From Stutzerimonas stutzeri (GTDB taxonomy: Bacteria; Pseudomonadota; Gammaproteobacteria; Pseudomonadales; Pseudomonadaceae), in the NCBI GenBank assembly GCA_002387205.1, contig DGLA01000024.1, positions 1 through 46,560 of the forward strand: DNA of 46,560 nucleotides. Direction: 5' to 3'. Under the pieces are notes generated by a model that saw only the letters and a program-made list of their open reading frames with translations, was not told the DNA's origin and searched no databases. A program made the position numbers and the translations under genes. Positions within the stretch are counted from its first letter, which is position 1. Each line of letters begins with the position of its first letter. Shown one piece after another: positions 34,674-43,962 of this stretch.

Positions 34674-34833
34674 TGACGCTCCCCCTGCAGTTGTCCGAAT
34701 GGCCTCTATAAGCGACCCGAAGCAGGACGTAAAAGTTTCTGGCAAAGCCCAGCGGCCTGATGCCGGTCCTGCTGTGTTCCAGCGGTTGGTAGCGAGCCGC
34801 CGGATAGCTACCGATCTCAGGCATCCGGGTGAC

Positions 34834-35529
34834 TCAGCTGCCCTCGATGGGAGGCGTTGGGCGAATCAGTATTTCGTTGACGTCGACATGCGTCGGCTGG
34901 GACAGCGCATAGACCACGGCGCGGCCGATGTCTTCCGGCTGCATGGCATAGGCGGGAGGCTCGTCGAACAGGGGCGTGTCGACCATGCCAGGCTCGATAA
35001 GCGTTACGCGTACGCCGGTGCCGCGCAGTTCCTCGCGTACGCTCAGGCCCATGCCGGTCACCGCCCATTTGCTGGCGCTGTACATTGACCCGGGGATCAC
35101 GAAACGTCCCGCTGCAGAGCCCGTCAGCAGCAGATGTCCGCGACTGGCCTTGAGTGCCTCGAGGCTGCAGCGCAAGGTCAGGCCGACGCCGTACACGTTG
35201 GTCAGCAGCATTTCGCGCCAGACCTCCGGGTCGGCGCCACTGAAGCCGCCTTCGCTGCCCGGCATACCGGCATTGGCATAGACCGCATCGAGCTGGCCGA
35301 AGTGATCGAGCACCTGTCGCACCATGGCCTGCTGCTCTGCGTACTCCTTGACGTCACAGCGAATCGCCAGCGCGCGCTCGGCACCTCCGAGTTCGCTTAC
35401 CAGCTCCGTCAGCCGGGGCTCGGAGCGCGCTGCCAGGGCGACCCGATAGCCCGCTTGGGAGGCGAGGCGGGCAGTGGCAGCGCCAATCCCGGAGGAGGCG
35501 CCGGTGATCAGTAGAACGGGATCGCTCAT
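34834..35529 (-). CDS. Short-chain dehydrogenase/reductase
   Basis: 231 residues from the ATG at 35527-35529, chosen over an ATG two codons upstream because GAGG is correctly spaced (7 bases). Classical SDR motifs: cofactor-binding TGASSGIG (10-17 region), NAG in YANAGMPGS, catalytic Ser in LTGSAAGRF and YSASK with catalytic Tyr and Lys. RSEPR after the second strand suggests NADP(H) preference. The C-terminus contains LIEPGMVDTPLF. Substrate unknown. It is 25 bases after the small gene at 35555, probably in one operon. Confidence 0.9.
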   Translation of the reverse strand: MSDPVLLITGASSGIGAATARLASQAGYRVALAARSEPRLTELVSELGGAERALAIRCDVKEYAEQQAMVRQVLDHFGQLDAVYANAGMPGSEGGFSGADPEVWREMLLTNVYGVGLTLRCSLEALKASRGHLLLTGSAAGRFVIPGSMYSASKWAVTGMGLSVREELRGTGVRVTLIEPGMVDTPLFDEPPAYAMQPEDIGRAVVYALSQPTHVDVNEILIRPTPPIEGS

Positions 35530-35554
35530 GGTCATCCTCGTCTGGTAGCCGCTA

Positions 35555-35866
35555 TCAGTAATTGGGTGGAGTTTCCGGAATGCCGGTGCCGTCGGTAATC
35601 GAAGGCATGGTCCAAGGCTCGAGGCGCTGGTCCTTTTCCTCGACATCCAGCCGCGCCTGCTCGATGACAGTTCCCAGGTGCTGCGGATTGCTGTACTCAT
35701 CGTGCGACACGCCGGGCACGCGCAGCAGCTCGGTGCCGCTAGCCGACATCACGGTAAAGCCGAAACTGTCGTCGTCCGGGTTGGCGCTGGTGACGCAACC
35801 GCAGGGCAGGAAGGCTTCGGAGACGAGCTGCATCGCTTCGTCCAGGTTCAGGGCTTGGTTGTTCAT
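35555..35866 (-). CDS. Hypothetical protein
   Basis: 103 residues from the ATG at 35864-35866, GGAGA about 8 bases upstream. The first half (LDEAMQLVSEAFLPCGCVTSANPDDDSFGFTVMSASGTELL) has a CGC pair; the end is EPWTMPSITDGTGIPETPPNY. It is soluble, with no signal peptide or membrane segment. I do not recognise a named family, though similar small proteins occur in Pseudomonas. It precedes the SDR gene and is divergent from lhr. Confidence 0.7.
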   Translation of the reverse strand: MNNQALNLDEAMQLVSEAFLPCGCVTSANPDDDSFGFTVMSASGTELLRVPGVSHDEYSNPQHLGTVIEQARLDVEEKDQRLEPWTMPSITDGTGIPETPPNY

Positions 35867-35989
35867 GGGGTTTCTCCTTCGACGGGCTGTCTGAAGTGGA
35901 CCTCCAGGCGGCCGCGCCGTTTCCTGGAACACGACAGGCTGCGATGAGCCGGCCTTGTAGATGTGCCGCCGCGGCAGCATATTCAGGCG

Positions 35990-38900
35990 ATGACAGACAT
36001 TCCCCTACATGACGCGCTGGCCGCCTTTCATCCTGCGGTGGCCGGCTGGTTCGGTCGCAACTTTCCGGCACCGACGCCCGCTCAGGCCCGCGCCTGGCCA
36101 TTAATTCGCGCCGGCAGGTCAACGCTGGTCGCAGCGCCTACCGGCTCGGGTAAGACGCTCACCGCTTTTCTCGCAGCCATCGACCAGCTGGTCCAGCAGG
36201 GGCTGGCCGAAGGCGGCCTCGCCGACCGCACATCGGTGCTCTACGTCTCGCCGCTCAAGGCGTTGTCGAACGACATTCACGTCAATCTGGAGCAACCGCT
36301 GGCCGGTATCTCTGCTGAGCTGCAAGCGCGTGGTCTGCCTGCAGTGGAGATCCGCACTGCCGTGCGTACCGGCGATACGCCTCAGGCCGAACGCGCAGCG
36401 ATGCGCAAGCGGGTGCCGCATATTCTGGTGACCACTCCGGAATCGCTCTATGTGCTGCTCGGTTCCGAGTCCGGTCGGCAAATGCTGGCCGGTGTGCGCA
36501 GCGTGATCGTCGATGAAATCCACGCGATTGCCGGTAACAAGCGGGGCAGTCATCTGGCCTTGTCGCTCGAACGCCTGGAGGCCATAAGCGAGGGGCCGCT
36601 GGTGCGCGTCGGGCTCTCGGCTACACAAAAGCCCATCGAAGCGGTCGCCGATTTCCTGGTCGGCGCCGAACGGCGTTGCGACGTCGTCGACGTCGGCCAT
36701 GGTCGTGCGCGCGACCTGGCATTGGTGGTGCCGCCCGTGCCGCTGGAGGCGGTGATGAGCAATGACGTATGGGAGCTGGTCTATGACCGGCTCGCCGCGC
36801 TGGCAGATGAGCACCGGACCACCCTGGTGTTCGTCAACACGCGGCGCATGGCCGAACGGGCCGCCCGGCACCTGAGCGAGCGCCTCGGCAATGCCGTGGT
36901 GGCCGCCCATCACGGCAGCCTGGCCCGTGAGCAGCGGCTGGATGCCGAGCAGCGTCTCAAACGCGGTGAGCTGAGGGTGCTGGTGGCCACCGCCTCGCTG
37001 GAACTCGGGATCGACATCGGCGACGTCGAGCTGGTCTGTCAGCTGGGTTCGCCGCGTTCGATTTCGGCGTTTCTGCAACGGGTCGGGCGTGCCGGGCACC
37101 AGGTCGGCGGTGTCTCCAAGGGGCGCCTGTTTCCGAGCTCACGCGACGACCTGATCGAATGCGCTGCGCTGCTCGACAGCGTGCGCCGCGGTGAGCTGGA
37201 TACGCTGGTGATCCCCAAGGCCCCGCTGGATGTACTGGCGCAGCAGATCGTCGCCGAGGTGTCGTGTCGGGAGTGGCAGGAGGATGCGTTGTGGGCGTTG
37301 ATCCGTCGGGCCATGCCTTACGCCGGTTTGAGCGAGGCAGATTATCAGGCGTTGCTGGGCATGCTCGCCGAGGGCTACACCACCCGCCACGGCGCACGCG
37401 GCGCCTACCTGCACCGTGATCTGGTCAGCCGCAGTCTGCGCGGACGACGGGGCGGCCGTCTGACTGCGCTGACGTCCGGCGGCACCATCGCTGACAACGC
37501 CGACTACTCGGTGCTGCTCGAACCACAGGGCTTCAATATCGGTACGGTCAACGAGGACTTTGCCGTCGAGAGCCTTGCCGGCGATGTCTTCCAGCTAGGC
37601 AATACGGCCTACCGCATCATCAAGATCGAGTCCGGTCGCGTGCGGGTCGAGGATGCGCAGGGCCAACCGCCGAATATCCCGTTCTGGATTGGCGAGGCGC
37701 CGGGGCGCAGCGACGAGTTATCCGCAGCGGTGGCGCGACTGCGAGGGGAGGTTGATGAGCGTCTGGCGGACGCCGAGTCTCGTAGGAGCCAGTGTGCTGG
37801 CGATGCCCTTACGCGGGCTGGGATCGCCAGCGAGCTGGCTCCTACAACGCCGGAAACTGCCGAGGCCACATCAAGGCTGCAGCTTGCCATTGACTGGCTC
37901 ACCGACACCCTTGGCCTGCCAGACGCCGCGGCGCGCCAGATCGTCGAGTACCTGGCGCGCGCCCGTTCCGCGCTGGGCGCGTTGCCGACGCAGCAGCGGT
38001 TGATCATGGAGCGCTTCTTTGACGAGTCTGGCGGCACCCAGCTGGTCATCCATTCGCCGTTCGGCAGTCGGATAAACCGTGCCTGGGGCCTGGCGTTGCG
38101 CAAGCGCTTCTGCCGTACCTTCAACTTCGAGCTCCAGGCCGCGGCGACCGAGGATGCGATCATCTTTTCGCTGTCGACCAGCCACAGCTTCCCGCTCGAT
38201 GAGGTCTGGCGTTACCTGCATCCCAACAGCGCCGAGGCGGTGCTGATCCAGGCGCTGCTCGATGCGCCGCTGTTCGGGGTGCGCTGGCGCTGGAACGCGA
38301 CTACCGCTCTGGCGCTGCCGCGTATGGCCGGGGGCCGCAAAGTCGCGCCGCAGCTACAGCGAATGAAGAGTGAAGATCTGCTCGCGACGGTCTTTCCAGA
38401 CCAGGTCGCCTGCCTGGAAAACATCGTCGGCGAGCGGGAGGTGCCGGATCATCCGCTGGTTGCACAGACGCTCAATGACTGCCTGCACGAGGCCATGGAC
38501 AGCAATGGCTGGCTGGCGCTGCTGCGGCGCATCGAGGCGGGCCAAATCGAGCTGCTGGCGCGTGATCTTCCGGCACCGTCGCCGCTGGCCATGGAAGTGC
38601 TGGGCGCGCGGCCGTACGCCTTTCTCGACGATGCGCCACTGGAAGAGCGCCGAACCCAGGCCGTGCTCAATCGCCGCTGGACCGACCCTGAATCGTCTGA
38701 TGACCTCGGCGCGCTGGATGCCGCTGCGATCCAGGCTGTGGGCGTGGAAGCCTGGCCCCAGGCACGCAATCCGGACGAGTTGCACGAAGCGCTGACGGGG
38801 CTCGGCTGCATCGCTGAAGCCGAAGCGCAGGCCGATCCCCAGTGGCTGGCCTGGCTGAGCGAACTGGCTCGTGGCGGTCGCGCAACGCGGATGCAGGTCG

Positions 38901-40402
38901 CGCAGGATCGCGCGCTCTGGTTGCCCGTCGAGCGGCTTGCGCTGTTGCAGTCGATCTATCCCAGCAGTCGTTGCGAGCCGGTGCTCAAGTTACTACCTGG
39001 CTTCGATCAGCCGTCGAGCGAAGACGATGCGCTGGTCGAGGTGGTCCGCGCGCGCTTGACGGGCTTCGGCCCCTTACCGGTGCCACTGATCGCCAGGCCG
39101 CTTGCCTTGCCGGCGTCTGCGATCGCGCTGGCGTTGACACGTTTGGAGTCCGAAGGTTATGTGCTGCGCGGTCGCTTTACGCCTGGCGCACATGAAGATG
39201 AGTGGTGCGAGCGGCACCTGCTGGCGCGTATCCACCGTTACACCGTCAAGCGCCTGCGCCGCGAAATCGAACCGGTGGAGCGCGCCGACTTCATGCGGTT
39301 TCTGTTCGACTGGCAGCACCTATCCGAGGCCACGCGAATGCAGGGCCGCGAGGCGCTCGGTACCGTGGTCGAGCAACTGGAAGGTTTCCAAGCCGCTGCG
39401 GGCGCTTGGGAAAGCGACCTGCTGCCTGCGCGCTTGAAGGATTACGGCGGCACTTGGCTGGATGATCTCTGCCGCTCCGGCCGTATCGTCTGGACGCGCC
39501 TGGCCGGGCGGATCAAAGCCAGCAGCGGGCCGGTGCGCGGCACGCCCATCGTGCTACTCCCGCGCCGGCACCTGACGGCCTGGTATGCGCTGGCCAGTGA
39601 AGTGTCGCAGCCCGAGCTGTCATCACGCGCGCAGCGGGTGTTCGAGACGTTGCAAGGGCAAGGCGCTTTGTTCTTCGACGAACTCCAGCAGGATGCGCGG
39701 CTTCTGCGCAGCGAATTGGAAGATGCTCTAGGTGAGCTGGTTGCCGTCGGGCTGGTCAACGCCGACAGTTTCGCCGGTCTGCGGGCATTGCTGGCGCCCG
39801 CGGCGAAGCGTTCACGCAGCACCCGACAGAGCCGCGGCGGCGCTTTCATCGGTGGCATGGCTGACGCTGGCCGCTGGGCCCTGGTGCGCAAGGGCGCAGC
39901 GGTGACGGTCGAAGCGACGCCTATGCGGCGGCCGCTGCTCGACCCGGAAGCCCTGGAACACATTGCGATGACCTTGCTGCGTCGCTACGGCGTGGTGTTC
40001 TGGCGCCTGCTGGACCGAGAGGCAGATTGGTTGCCGCCCTGGCGTGAACTCCTGCGCGTCTACCATCGGCTCGAAGCGCGTGGCGACATCCGTGGCGGGC
40101 GCTTCGTGGCGGGCGTGCCGGGCGAACAGTTCGCCTTGCCCGAAGCGGTTGGCCTGCTGCGTGAGGTGCGCAAACGACCGCTGGCCGGCGAGATGATCGC
40201 CGTCTCTGCGGTCGATCCGCTGAATCAGGTTGGCACGTTGCTGCCGGGCGAACGTGTACCCGCAGTCGCAGGCAACCGCATCCTCTATCGTGACGGTGTA
40301 CCCCTGGCGTTGCTGATCGCCGGAAAACCGGAGCTGCTCGCAGAGCTGGACGAAGACGACCAGAGAAAGGCCAGGCAACTGCTGGCGGTGGGGCGGAGGT
40401 AG
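35990..40402 (+). CDS. lhr: Lhr-family large superfamily 2 helicase
   Basis: 1470 residues from the ATG at 35990 (a GTG at 35963 is the alternative). N-terminal Lhr core: PTPAQARAWP, Walker A AAPTGSGKT, VSPLKALSND, motif II VDEIHAIAG, LSATQ, FVNTRRMAERAARHL, VATASLELGIDIG and QRVGRAGHQ. The rest matches the Lhr DUF1998/C-terminal architecture with KIESGRVRVEDAQG and a long helical tail. Lhr enzymes are ATP-driven nucleic acid helicases linked to DNA repair. At codons about 598-619 the frame passes through a REPIN (37782-37845) and stays open, giving a segment RRSQCAGDALTRAGIASELA. This short insertion falls between conserved blocks. Confidence 0.93.
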   Translation: MTDIPLHDALAAFHPAVAGWFGRNFPAPTPAQARAWPLIRAGRSTLVAAPTGSGKTLTAFLAAIDQLVQQGLAEGGLADRTSVLYVSPLKALSNDIHVNLEQPLAGISAELQARGLPAVEIRTAVRTGDTPQAERAAMRKRVPHILVTTPESLYVLLGSESGRQMLAGVRSVIVDEIHAIAGNKRGSHLALSLERLEAISEGPLVRVGLSATQKPIEAVADFLVGAERRCDVVDVGHGRARDLALVVPPVPLEAVMSNDVWELVYDRLAALADEHRTTLVFVNTRRMAERAARHLSERLGNAVVAAHHGSLAREQRLDAEQRLKRGELRVLVATASLELGIDIGDVELVCQLGSPRSISAFLQRVGRAGHQVGGVSKGRLFPSSRDDLIECAALLDSVRRGELDTLVIPKAPLDVLAQQIVAEVSCREWQEDALWALIRRAMPYAGLSEADYQALLGMLAEGYTTRHGARGAYLHRDLVSRSLRGRRGGRLTALTSGGTIADNADYSVLLEPQGFNIGTVNEDFAVESLAGDVFQLGNTAYRIIKIESGRVRVEDAQGQPPNIPFWIGEAPGRSDELSAAVARLRGEVDERLADAESRRSQCAGDALTRAGIASELAPTTPETAEATSRLQLAIDWLTDTLGLPDAAARQIVEYLARARSALGALPTQQRLIMERFFDESGGTQLVIHSPFGSRINRAWGLALRKRFCRTFNFELQAAATEDAIIFSLSTSHSFPLDEVWRYLHPNSAEAVLIQALLDAPLFGVRWRWNATTALALPRMAGGRKVAPQLQRMKSEDLLATVFPDQVACLENIVGEREVPDHPLVAQTLNDCLHEAMDSNGWLALLRRIEAGQIELLARDLPAPSPLAMEVLGARPYAFLDDAPLEERRTQAVLNRRWTDPESSDDLGALDAAAIQAVGVEAWPQARNPDELHEALTGLGCIAEAEAQADPQWLAWLSELARGGRATRMQVAQDRALWLPVERLALLQSIYPSSRCEPVLKLLPGFDQPSSEDDALVEVVRARLTGFGPLPVPLIARPLALPASAIALALTRLESEGYVLRGRFTPGAHEDEWCERHLLARIHRYTVKRLRREIEPVERADFMRFLFDWQHLSEATRMQGREALGTVVEQLEGFQAAAGAWESDLLPARLKDYGGTWLDDLCRSGRIVWTRLAGRIKASSGPVRGTPIVLLPRRHLTAWYALASEVSQPELSSRAQRVFETLQGQGALFFDELQQDARLLRSELEDALGELVAVGLVNADSFAGLRALLAPAAKRSRSTRQSRGGAFIGGMADAGRWALVRKGAAVTVEATPMRRPLLDPEALEHIAMTLLRRYGVVFWRLLDREADWLPPWRELLRVYHRLEARGDIRGGRFVAGVPGEQFALPEAVGLLREVRKRPLAGEMIAVSAVDPLNQVGTLLPGERVPAVAGNRILYRDGVPLALLIAGKPELLAELDEDDQRKARQLLAVGRR
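37782..37845. repeat. REPIN (inverted REP pair) inside the lhr coding sequence
   Basis: Two 23-base REP-like units face each other: one begins GTAGGAGCCAG at 37782, the other ends CTGGCTCCTAC at 37845. Arms 37782-37804 and 37823-37845 match as reverse complements at 20 of 23 positions. Each unit has its own mini-stem (GCCAG...CTGGC). This is the standard Pseudomonas REPIN structure with a GTAGGAGC head. REPINs are normally extragenic; this one is translated in frame. Confidence 0.85.
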
Positions 40403-40412
40403 TTTTTAAGGT

Positions 40413-40444
40413 TGAAGCTGGAAGTCGGAAGCCGGAAGCTTGAA
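40413..40444. repeat. Degenerate inverse heptamers after lhr
   Basis: Four 7-base units CTGGAAG, TCGGAAG, CCGGAAG and CTTGAAG at 40417-40444 follow the lhr stop. CTGGAAG is the reverse complement of the CTTCCAG unit at 40581-40622, so the two sets can pair over the intervening 140 bases. Confidence 0.7.
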
Positions 40445-40525
40445 GAGCAGCTTTAAACTTTGCATCGCTGGGTGGCTTCCGGCTGGAGGCAGATGCGTGC
40501 TGTCATCCCCAGATGTGAGCCTTTT

Positions 40526-40560
40526 CCTCAAGCCTCAAGCCTCAAGCCTCAAGCCTCGAG
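40526..40560. repeat. CCTCAAG tandem heptamer array
   Basis: Four perfect CCTCAAG copies (40526-40553) and one CCTCGAG variant (40554-40560). The variant merges into an 18-base perfect palindrome, CTCGAGCAGCTGCTCGAG, at 40555-40572. Confidence 0.9.
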
Positions 40561-40580
40561 CAGCTGCTCGAGACTCTCGG

Positions 40581-40622
40581 CTTCCAGCTTCCAGCTTCCA
40601 GCTTCCAGCTTCCAGCTTCCAG
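40581..40622. repeat. CTTCCAG tandem heptamer array
   Basis: Six perfect copies of CTTCCAG end one base before the rapA stop codon (40624-40626, minus strand). Together with 40413-40444, the array allows a long imperfect hairpin in the gap between the convergent lhr and rapA genes. The tandem nature implies slippage-driven length variation. Confidence 0.9.
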
Positions 40623-40623
40623 C

Positions 40624-43473
40624 TTATCCCGCCACCAACACCCGAATCGCCTCCAAACGCAGTCCGGCTTTTTCCAGCATCGCCAGGCCTTCTTCGCGCT
40701 GCTTGCGCACGGCTTCGATCTCGCTGTCGCGCACGCTCGGGTTGACCGCTTGCAGCGCCGTCAGCCGGGCCAGCTCTTCGTCGAGGCTCGCCTTCAGCTT
40801 GCGCTGCGCCTCGGCGACGCGCTCGGTGTGGCGAGGGGTGACCTTGGCTTCGGCGTCGGCGATCTGCTTGGCCAGCACATCGCGCTGGGCCTGGACGAAC
40901 TTGTTCGCACTGGCGCGCGGGACGCTTTCCAGCTGATCGGTGAGCGTCTCGAACGCCACCTTGGGCGCTAGGTCGTTGCCGTTCGAATCCAGCAGGCAGC
41001 GCAACGCCAAGGGCGGCAGGAAGCGATTGAGCTGCAGGGCGCGCGGCGCCACCACTTCGCTGACATACAGCAGTTCCAGCAGGACCGTGCCGGGCTTGAG
41101 CGCCTTGTTCTTGATCAGCGCCACCGCCGTGTTGCCCATGGAACCGGACAGCACCAGATCCATGCCGCCCTGCACCATCGGGTGCTCCCAGGTCAGAAAT
41201 TGCATGTCCTCGCGGGCCAATGCCTGTTCGCGATCATAGGTGATGGTCACGGCCTCGTCGTCACCAAGCGGGAAGCTGGCGTCCAGCATCTTCTCGCTGG
41301 GGCGCAGGATCAGCGCATTCTCGGAATGGTCTTCGCTGTCGATGCCAAAGGCGTCGAACAGTTCTTCCATGTAGATAGGCAGGGCGAACTGGTCGTCCTG
41401 CTCTTCGATGGCTTCGACCAGCGCCTTGCCCTGTTCGCCACCGCCGGAGTTGAGTTCCAGCAGACGATCGCGGCCGGCATGCAGGTCGGCTTCCAGGCGC
41501 TCGCGCTCAGAGCGGGCCTCTTCGATGAGCTTCTGGAACTCGTCGTCGTCGCCTTCTTCGAGCTGGCTCAGCAGGCGCGGTCCGAACTGATGCTGCAGGG
41601 CGTTGCCGGTGGGGCAGGTGTTGAGGAAGGCATTCAGCGCCTCGTGGTACCACTTGAACAGACGTTCCTGCGGGCTGGTTTCCAGGTAAGGCACGTGCAG
41701 CTGGATGACATGAGCCTGACCGATCCGGTCGAGACGGCCGATGCGCTGCTCCAGCAGGTCGGGGTGCGCCGGTAGATCGAACAGCACCAGATGATGCGCG
41801 AACTGAAAGTTGCGGCCCTCGCTGCCGATCTCGGAACAGATCAGCACCTGCGCGCCAAACTCTTCGTCGGCGAAGTAGGCGGCCGCGCGGTCGCGTTCGA
41901 GGATGCTCATGCCTTCGTGGAACACGGTGGCTGGGATGCCGGAGCGCACGCGCAGCGCGTCTTCCAGGTCCAGGGCAGTCTCGGCGTGGGCACAGATCAC
42001 CAGCACCTTGAATTTCTTCAGCATCTTCAGCGTGTCGATCAGCCACTCGACACGCGGATCGAAGTTCCACCAGCGATTCTGTGCATCCGGTTCTTCCTGC
42101 TGGCTCTGGAAGCTGACTTCCGGATACAACTCGGCATGCTCGCCCAGCGGCAATTCCAGATACTCGGCGGGGCAGGGCAGCGGATACGGATGCAGCTGGC
42201 GCTCTGGGAAACCACGCACGGCGGCGCGGGTGTTGCGGAAAAGGAGGCGGCCTGTGCCGTGACGGTCGAGCAATTCGCGAATCAGGCGGCTGCTGGCTTC
42301 GATATCGCCATCGGTGGCCGCAGCGAGCAGCGCTTCACCCTCGGCGCCAAGGAAGTCATGAATGGTCTGGTGCGCTTCCTGCGACAGGCGGCCTTCGTCC
42401 AGCAGTTCCTGCACCGCGCGGGCAACCGGCTGGTAGCTGGCGCTTTCCGCACGAAAGGCTTCGAGGTCATGGAAACGGTTCGGGTCAAGCAGACGCAGGC
42501 GCGCGAAGTGGCTCTCCTGACCGAGCTGCTCGGGGGTTGCGGTCAAGAGCAGAACACCGGGGGTGACTTCGGCCAGTTGCTCGACCAGCTTGTATTCGGC
42601 GCTGGCATTTTCCGGATGCCAGACAAGGTGGTGCGCTTCGTCCACAACCAGCAGATCCCAGCCGGCGGCAAAGGCAGCGTCCTGGGCACGCTCGTCATCT
42701 TTCAGCCATTCCAGCGAAACCAGCGCCAGCTGTGTGTCTTCGAAGGGGTTGCTGGCATCGCTTTCGATGAAGCGCTCGTCATCGAACAGGGCGACCTGCA
42801 GGTTGAAGCGGCGGCGCATCTCCACCAGCCACTGGTGCTGAAGGTTCTCCGGAACCAGGATCAGCACACGCTTGGCGCGGCCAGACAGCAGCTGTCGATG
42901 GATGACAAGGCCGGCTTCGATGGTCTTGCCGAGACCTACTTCGTCCGCGAGCAAAACGCGCGGGGCGATGCGGTCGGCCACTTCACGGGCGATATGCAGC
43001 TGGTGCGCGATGGGTTGCGCTCGCACGCCGCCCAGCCCCCACAGCGAAGAGGTCAGCTGTTTGCTCTGGTTTTCCAGGGTGTGGTATCGCAGCTTGAACC
43101 AGTTCAGCGGGTCGATCTGGCCGGCGAACAGGCGATCGCTGGCGAGGCGGAACTGGATAAAGTTCGACAGCTGGGTTTCCGGCAGGGTGCGGGCTTCGCT
43201 CTGTGCGGTCAGGCCGTGATAGACCAGCAGGCCGTCGACATCGTCGACCTCGCGCACGGTCATCTTCCAGCCTTCGAAATGCGTGACTTCATCGCCCGGG
43301 ACGAAACGTACGCGGGTCAGCGGGGCGCTCCGGGCGGCGTACTGGCGGGTCTCGCCCGTCGCCGGGTAGAGCACGGTGAGCATCCGGCCATCTTGCATGA
43401 GGATGGTTCCCAGACCGAGTTCCGCTTCGCTGTCGCTGATCCAGCGTTGCCCCGGTAGATACTGCTGCGCCAT
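40624..43473 (-). CDS. rapA: RNA polymerase-associated SWI2/SNF2 ATPase RapA
   Basis: 949 residues, the standard RapA length. The N-terminal Tudor-like domains start GQRWISDSEAELGLG. Helicase motifs: I LADEVGLGKTIEAGL, II VDEAHHLVW, III TATP, V ICSEIGSEGRNFQF, VI RIGRLDRIGQ. A long spacer and C-terminal regulatory domain follow. It recycles RNA polymerase from stalled post-termination complexes. The ATG has GGGAGG about 7 bases upstream. The gene ends beside the CTTCCAG array and is divergent from the small gene at 43663. Confidence 0.97.
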   Translation of the reverse strand: MAQQYLPGQRWISDSEAELGLGTILMQDGRMLTVLYPATGETRQYAARSAPLTRVRFVPGDEVTHFEGWKMTVREVDDVDGLLVYHGLTAQSEARTLPETQLSNFIQFRLASDRLFAGQIDPLNWFKLRYHTLENQSKQLTSSLWGLGGVRAQPIAHQLHIAREVADRIAPRVLLADEVGLGKTIEAGLVIHRQLLSGRAKRVLILVPENLQHQWLVEMRRRFNLQVALFDDERFIESDASNPFEDTQLALVSLEWLKDDERAQDAAFAAGWDLLVVDEAHHLVWHPENASAEYKLVEQLAEVTPGVLLLTATPEQLGQESHFARLRLLDPNRFHDLEAFRAESASYQPVARAVQELLDEGRLSQEAHQTIHDFLGAEGEALLAAATDGDIEASSRLIRELLDRHGTGRLLFRNTRAAVRGFPERQLHPYPLPCPAEYLELPLGEHAELYPEVSFQSQQEEPDAQNRWWNFDPRVEWLIDTLKMLKKFKVLVICAHAETALDLEDALRVRSGIPATVFHEGMSILERDRAAAYFADEEFGAQVLICSEIGSEGRNFQFAHHLVLFDLPAHPDLLEQRIGRLDRIGQAHVIQLHVPYLETSPQERLFKWYHEALNAFLNTCPTGNALQHQFGPRLLSQLEEGDDDEFQKLIEEARSERERLEADLHAGRDRLLELNSGGGEQGKALVEAIEEQDDQFALPIYMEELFDAFGIDSEDHSENALILRPSEKMLDASFPLGDDEAVTITYDREQALAREDMQFLTWEHPMVQGGMDLVLSGSMGNTAVALIKNKALKPGTVLLELLYVSEVVAPRALQLNRFLPPLALRCLLDSNGNDLAPKVAFETLTDQLESVPRASANKFVQAQRDVLAKQIADAEAKVTPRHTERVAEAQRKLKASLDEELARLTALQAVNPSVRDSEIEAVRKQREEGLAMLEKAGLRLEAIRVLVAG

Positions 43474-43662
43474 GCCCTGCCTCCCGCTGTAAAAAAGCCC
43501 GCTATGTTAACGGATCACCGCCTGGAGAGCGACGATAGATGCCGACCGGATAGGCGTTGAAGTGTAGCGTTGCTGTTAAAGTTCACTGCAGTTCAGCCGA
43601 TCAACCGGTGCAGGCCCACCTTACGGGCGCCAGTTTCCCGGTACTGTCTAGGGGAGATACAG

Positions 43663-43962
43663 ATGCTGCCAGTCATTCCGCCAGGCACCGTTCAGGTCAC
43701 CGCGCAGCAGGATGTGGTCAAGCCAAAGCCGGAAGTGGCGCCTGTAGCGCCGGTCCAGCCAAGTGCCAACGAAAGCTCGGTGGGGCTCGAACGTCGGCAT
43801 CCGCAGGAGGCCGAACAGATGCTGCGCGACGAACAGCGCAGGCGGCAGCGCCGTCGAGGCTACAGCCCTGAAGAACTGGTCGAAGGTGTGATTGCCGAGG
43901 AGGATCAGGAGGCGGTGGACGCGCTACCACGCCAGGGGCTCTGGGTGGACGTCGAAGTCTGA
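43663..43962 (+). CDS. Small hypothetical protein upstream of alkB
   Basis: 99 residues from the ATG at 43663 with GGGGAG about 7 bases upstream. The N-terminal half is low-complexity, Pro/Val/Gln-rich (PVIPPGTVQVTAQQ, KPKPEVAPVAPVQPS) and probably disordered. The C-terminal half is charged and helical (EQMLRDEQRRRQRRRGYSPE), ending with an acidic stretch. Its stop overlaps alkB's start as TGATG. This gene-alkB order next to rapA is, as I recall, conserved in Pseudomonas. Some annotations call it aspartate-semialdehyde dehydrogenase, which the sequence does not support. Function unknown. Confidence 0.78.
   Translation: MLPVIPPGTVQVTAQQDVVKPKPEVAPVAPVQPSANESSVGLERRHPQEAEQMLRDEQRRRQRRRGYSPEELVEGVIAEEDQEAVDALPRQGLWVDVEV

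Noticed and set aside
40526..40622. Heptamer arrays as a possible CRISPR or minisatellite-coded protein
   Set aside because: Units are 7 bases with no spacers, no cas genes are near, and short frames over them lack ribosome binding sites.
41791..43458. 555-codon open frame antisense to rapA
   Set aside because: Composition follows the third-position GC of rapA on the opposite strand; the translation has no recognisable domain.
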